Shown piece by piece: positions 62,712 through 64,000 of a DNA stretch of 64,000 nt. The stretch's first letter is position 1; each line of letters begins with the position of its first letter. The notes below the pieces were generated by a model. It saw only the letters and a program-made list of their open reading frames with translations, was not told the origin of the DNA and made no database searches. This DNA is from Pseudomonas sp. DY-1 (lineage in GTDB: Bacteria > Pseudomonadota > Gammaproteobacteria > Pseudomonadales > Pseudomonadaceae): positions 4,254,001 to 4,318,000 of the forward strand of contig NZ_CP032616.1 of assembly GCF_003626975.1 (NCBI RefSeq), in the 5' to 3' direction. The translations under genes were made by a program, and so were the position numbers.

Positions 62712-64000
62712 ATGACCGCCAATTCAATGCCCGCAGACCAGGCGTCTTTCCTGGTCGACAGCCGTGAGATCCGCCAGCAGTTCGCGACCGACATTGCGGC
62801 CGAGCGAACGCGCCTCCTTTATCAGGGCTCACAGGTCCCGACCCTGTTCATGCTGCTCAACGGCCTCGCCTGCGCCTACCTGCTCTGGGGGACCGGCAAC
62901 GGCCTGCTGCTTGGCGGCTGGCTGGTCTGGCTCGTCCTGCTGGCCGTCCTGCGCCTGACCCAGGTGGCCGCCTTCAACAAGACACTGCCGTCGAAACAGG
63001 CCTGCCCGCGCTGGCGCCACGCCTTTCTGCTGGGGGCCGGCGCTTCCGGGCTGACCCTGGCTTTCGCCGCCGTGGCGCTGGTGCCGCCGGATGCATTCCT
63101 GACCCAGGCGCTGGTCTACGGGCTGATCGCCGCCGCGATACTCTCCGCCAGCGTCGCCTATGCGGTGAGTCTCTCGGCTTTCCTTACCTTCGCCCTGCCT
63201 TGTCTGCTGCCTTCCATTGCCTGGCTGCTGCTGGGGGATACCCCCCTGCTGCGCGGCTGGGGCGTGCTGGGCGTGATACTTGCCGCGTCGCTCATGGTGG
63301 TGGCCTGGCAGATCAACCGGCTGGTGCAGCGCAGCCTCCTGCAGCGGTTCCAGAACCAGGCATTGATCTGCCATCTCGAAGAAGCCAAGGCCCGCGCCGA
63401 GGGCCTCAACGGCGAGTTGGCTCGTGAAGTGGAGCAGCGCCGCCGTGCCGAGCGCGAACTGCGCCGTGCCCACGGTGAGCTGGAGATGCGCGTGGCCCAG
63501 CGTACGCTGGAACTGGCCGATGCCAGCCATGCTCTGGTCAAGAGCGAGGCACGCCTGGCCCTGGCCCTGGAAGCCAGCGAACTCGGCCTGTGGGACTGGA
63601 ACCTGGAGACCGACGAAGTTCATCACACGCAGCTAAAGGCCATCTTCGGCATCGACGCGGAGGACGTGACCCGCGTGCTGAGCGACCTGAAGCCGCGCCT
63701 GCACCCGGACGACCTGCCGCTGCTACGCCGGACCCTGGTGGAGCATATGAAGGGCCGAACGGATGGTTACGCCATCGACTACCGGGTGCGCCACAACGAT
63801 GGCCACTGGGTCTGGGTGGAAGACCGCGGCCGCGTGGTGGAGCGCGATGGAACCGGCAAGGTGCTGCGCATGCTGGGCACCCGCCGCGACATCACCGCGC
63901 GCAAGCACCAGGACGAGGAACAGCGCCTGGCGGCCACGGTGTTCGAGGCTGCCAGCGAGGGCATCGTCATCCTTGATCCCGACTATCGGGTGATCCAGAC
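62712..64000 (+). CDS. Membrane-anchored PAS-domain sensor (runs off the right edge)
   Basis: 429 codons are visible before the window ends. The start ATG at 62712 leads to MTANSMPADQASFLV. Residues about 45-215 hold several hydrophobic segments of an MHYT/5TM-like membrane sensor region, followed by a coiled coil (about 220-275). A first PAS/PAC domain (about 285-400) has LALALEASELGLWDWNLETD and YRVRHNDGHWVWVEDRGRVV. A second PAS begins at about 410 (AATVFEAASEGIVILD). This layout usually ends in GGDEF/EAL cyclic-di-GMP domains, sometimes a kinase; the deciding part lies outside. Confidence 0.75.
   Translation, partial: MTANSMPADQASFLVDSREIRQQFATDIAAERTRLLYQGSQVPTLFMLLNGLACAYLLWGTGNGLLLGGWLVWLVLLAVLRLTQVAAFNKTLPSKQACPRWRHAFLLGAGASGLTLAFAAVALVPPDAFLTQALVYGLIAAAILSASVAYAVSLSAFLTFALPCLLPSIAWLLLGDTPLLRGWGVLGVILAASLMVVAWQINRLVQRSLLQRFQNQALICHLEEAKARAEGLNGELAREVEQRRRAERELRRAHGELEMRVAQRTLELADASHALVKSEARLALALEASELGLWDWNLETDEVHHTQLKAIFGIDAEDVTRVLSDLKPRLHPDDLPLLRRTLVEHMKGRTDGYAIDYRVRHNDGHWVWVEDRGRVVERDGTGKVLRMLGTRRDITARKHQDEEQRLAATVFEAASEGIVILDPDYRVIQ

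Overview
This is a 64 kb piece of a high-GC Pseudomonas chromosome centred on its replication origin. Gene order (glyS, gmhB, plsC | gyrB, recF, dnaN, dnaA | oriC | rpmH, rnpA, yidD, yidC, mnmE, mnmG, rsmG, parA, parB, atpIBEFHAGDC, glmU, glmR, glmS) and protein sequences are closest, from memory, to the P. aeruginosa lineage. It is not P. aeruginosa itself, since several loci are rearranged. Genes left of the origin at about 10.2-10.7 kb are mostly on the minus strand and those to the right on the plus strand, so both arms run with replication.

Layout. 1-2.1 kb: end of glyS, gmhB, plsC. 2.1-4.0 kb: a 64-residue protein, an AT-rich block that I read as a minus-strand CrcZ/CrcY-type small RNA with its own sigma-54 promoter, and an Nmad3-like gene. 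4.1-10.2 kb: gyrB-recF-dnaN-dnaA with two parS sites in recF. 10.2-10.7 kb: oriC. 10.7-19.4 kb: ribosomal protein/RNase P/membrane insertase genes, tRNA modification genes, rsmG and parAB; the mnmE-mnmG gap holds DnaA boxes beside an AT-rich tract. 19.4-26.8 kb: the F1Fo ATP synthase operon with a strong, oddly built promoter. 26.8-31 kb: glmU-glmR-glmS and the attTn7 site (empty). 31-37 kb: a cyclopropane-synthase-like gene and a zinc-starvation locus (folE2, dksA2, zigA, DUF1826, a second COG0523 GTPase) with a Zur box. 37-42 kb: an MHS-family dicarboxylate transporter with a sigma-54 promoter beside a DctB/DctD-type (MifS/MifR-like) two-component system. 42-48.2 kb: alpha/beta hydrolase, small DUF genes, then a copper/haem-type set (DUF2946, PepSY protein, PCuAC chaperone) and a secreted haem-binding protein with a lectin-like tail. 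48.2-49.5 kb: no genes, but four repeat units that each carry two DnaA boxes exactly 124 bp apart. 49.5-64 kb: thioesterase, periplasmic binding protein, gamma-glutamylpolyamine-synthetase-like enzyme with class III aminotransferase and GntR regulator, CPA2 antiporter, SMI1/KNR4 protein, ElaA, YbaK-like protein, Tim44-domain protein, TetR regulator, uvrD, and the start of a membrane PAS-sensor gene.

The strongest unexplained signals are (1) the four-unit DnaA-box array at 48.3-49.5 kb, inside a wider zone (35.5-50.0 kb) in which perfect DnaA boxes are very over-represented even inside genes, and (2) the CrcZ-like RNA between plsC and gyrB. Everything here comes from reading the sequence; no alignment or database search was possible, so family names rest on remembered motifs.
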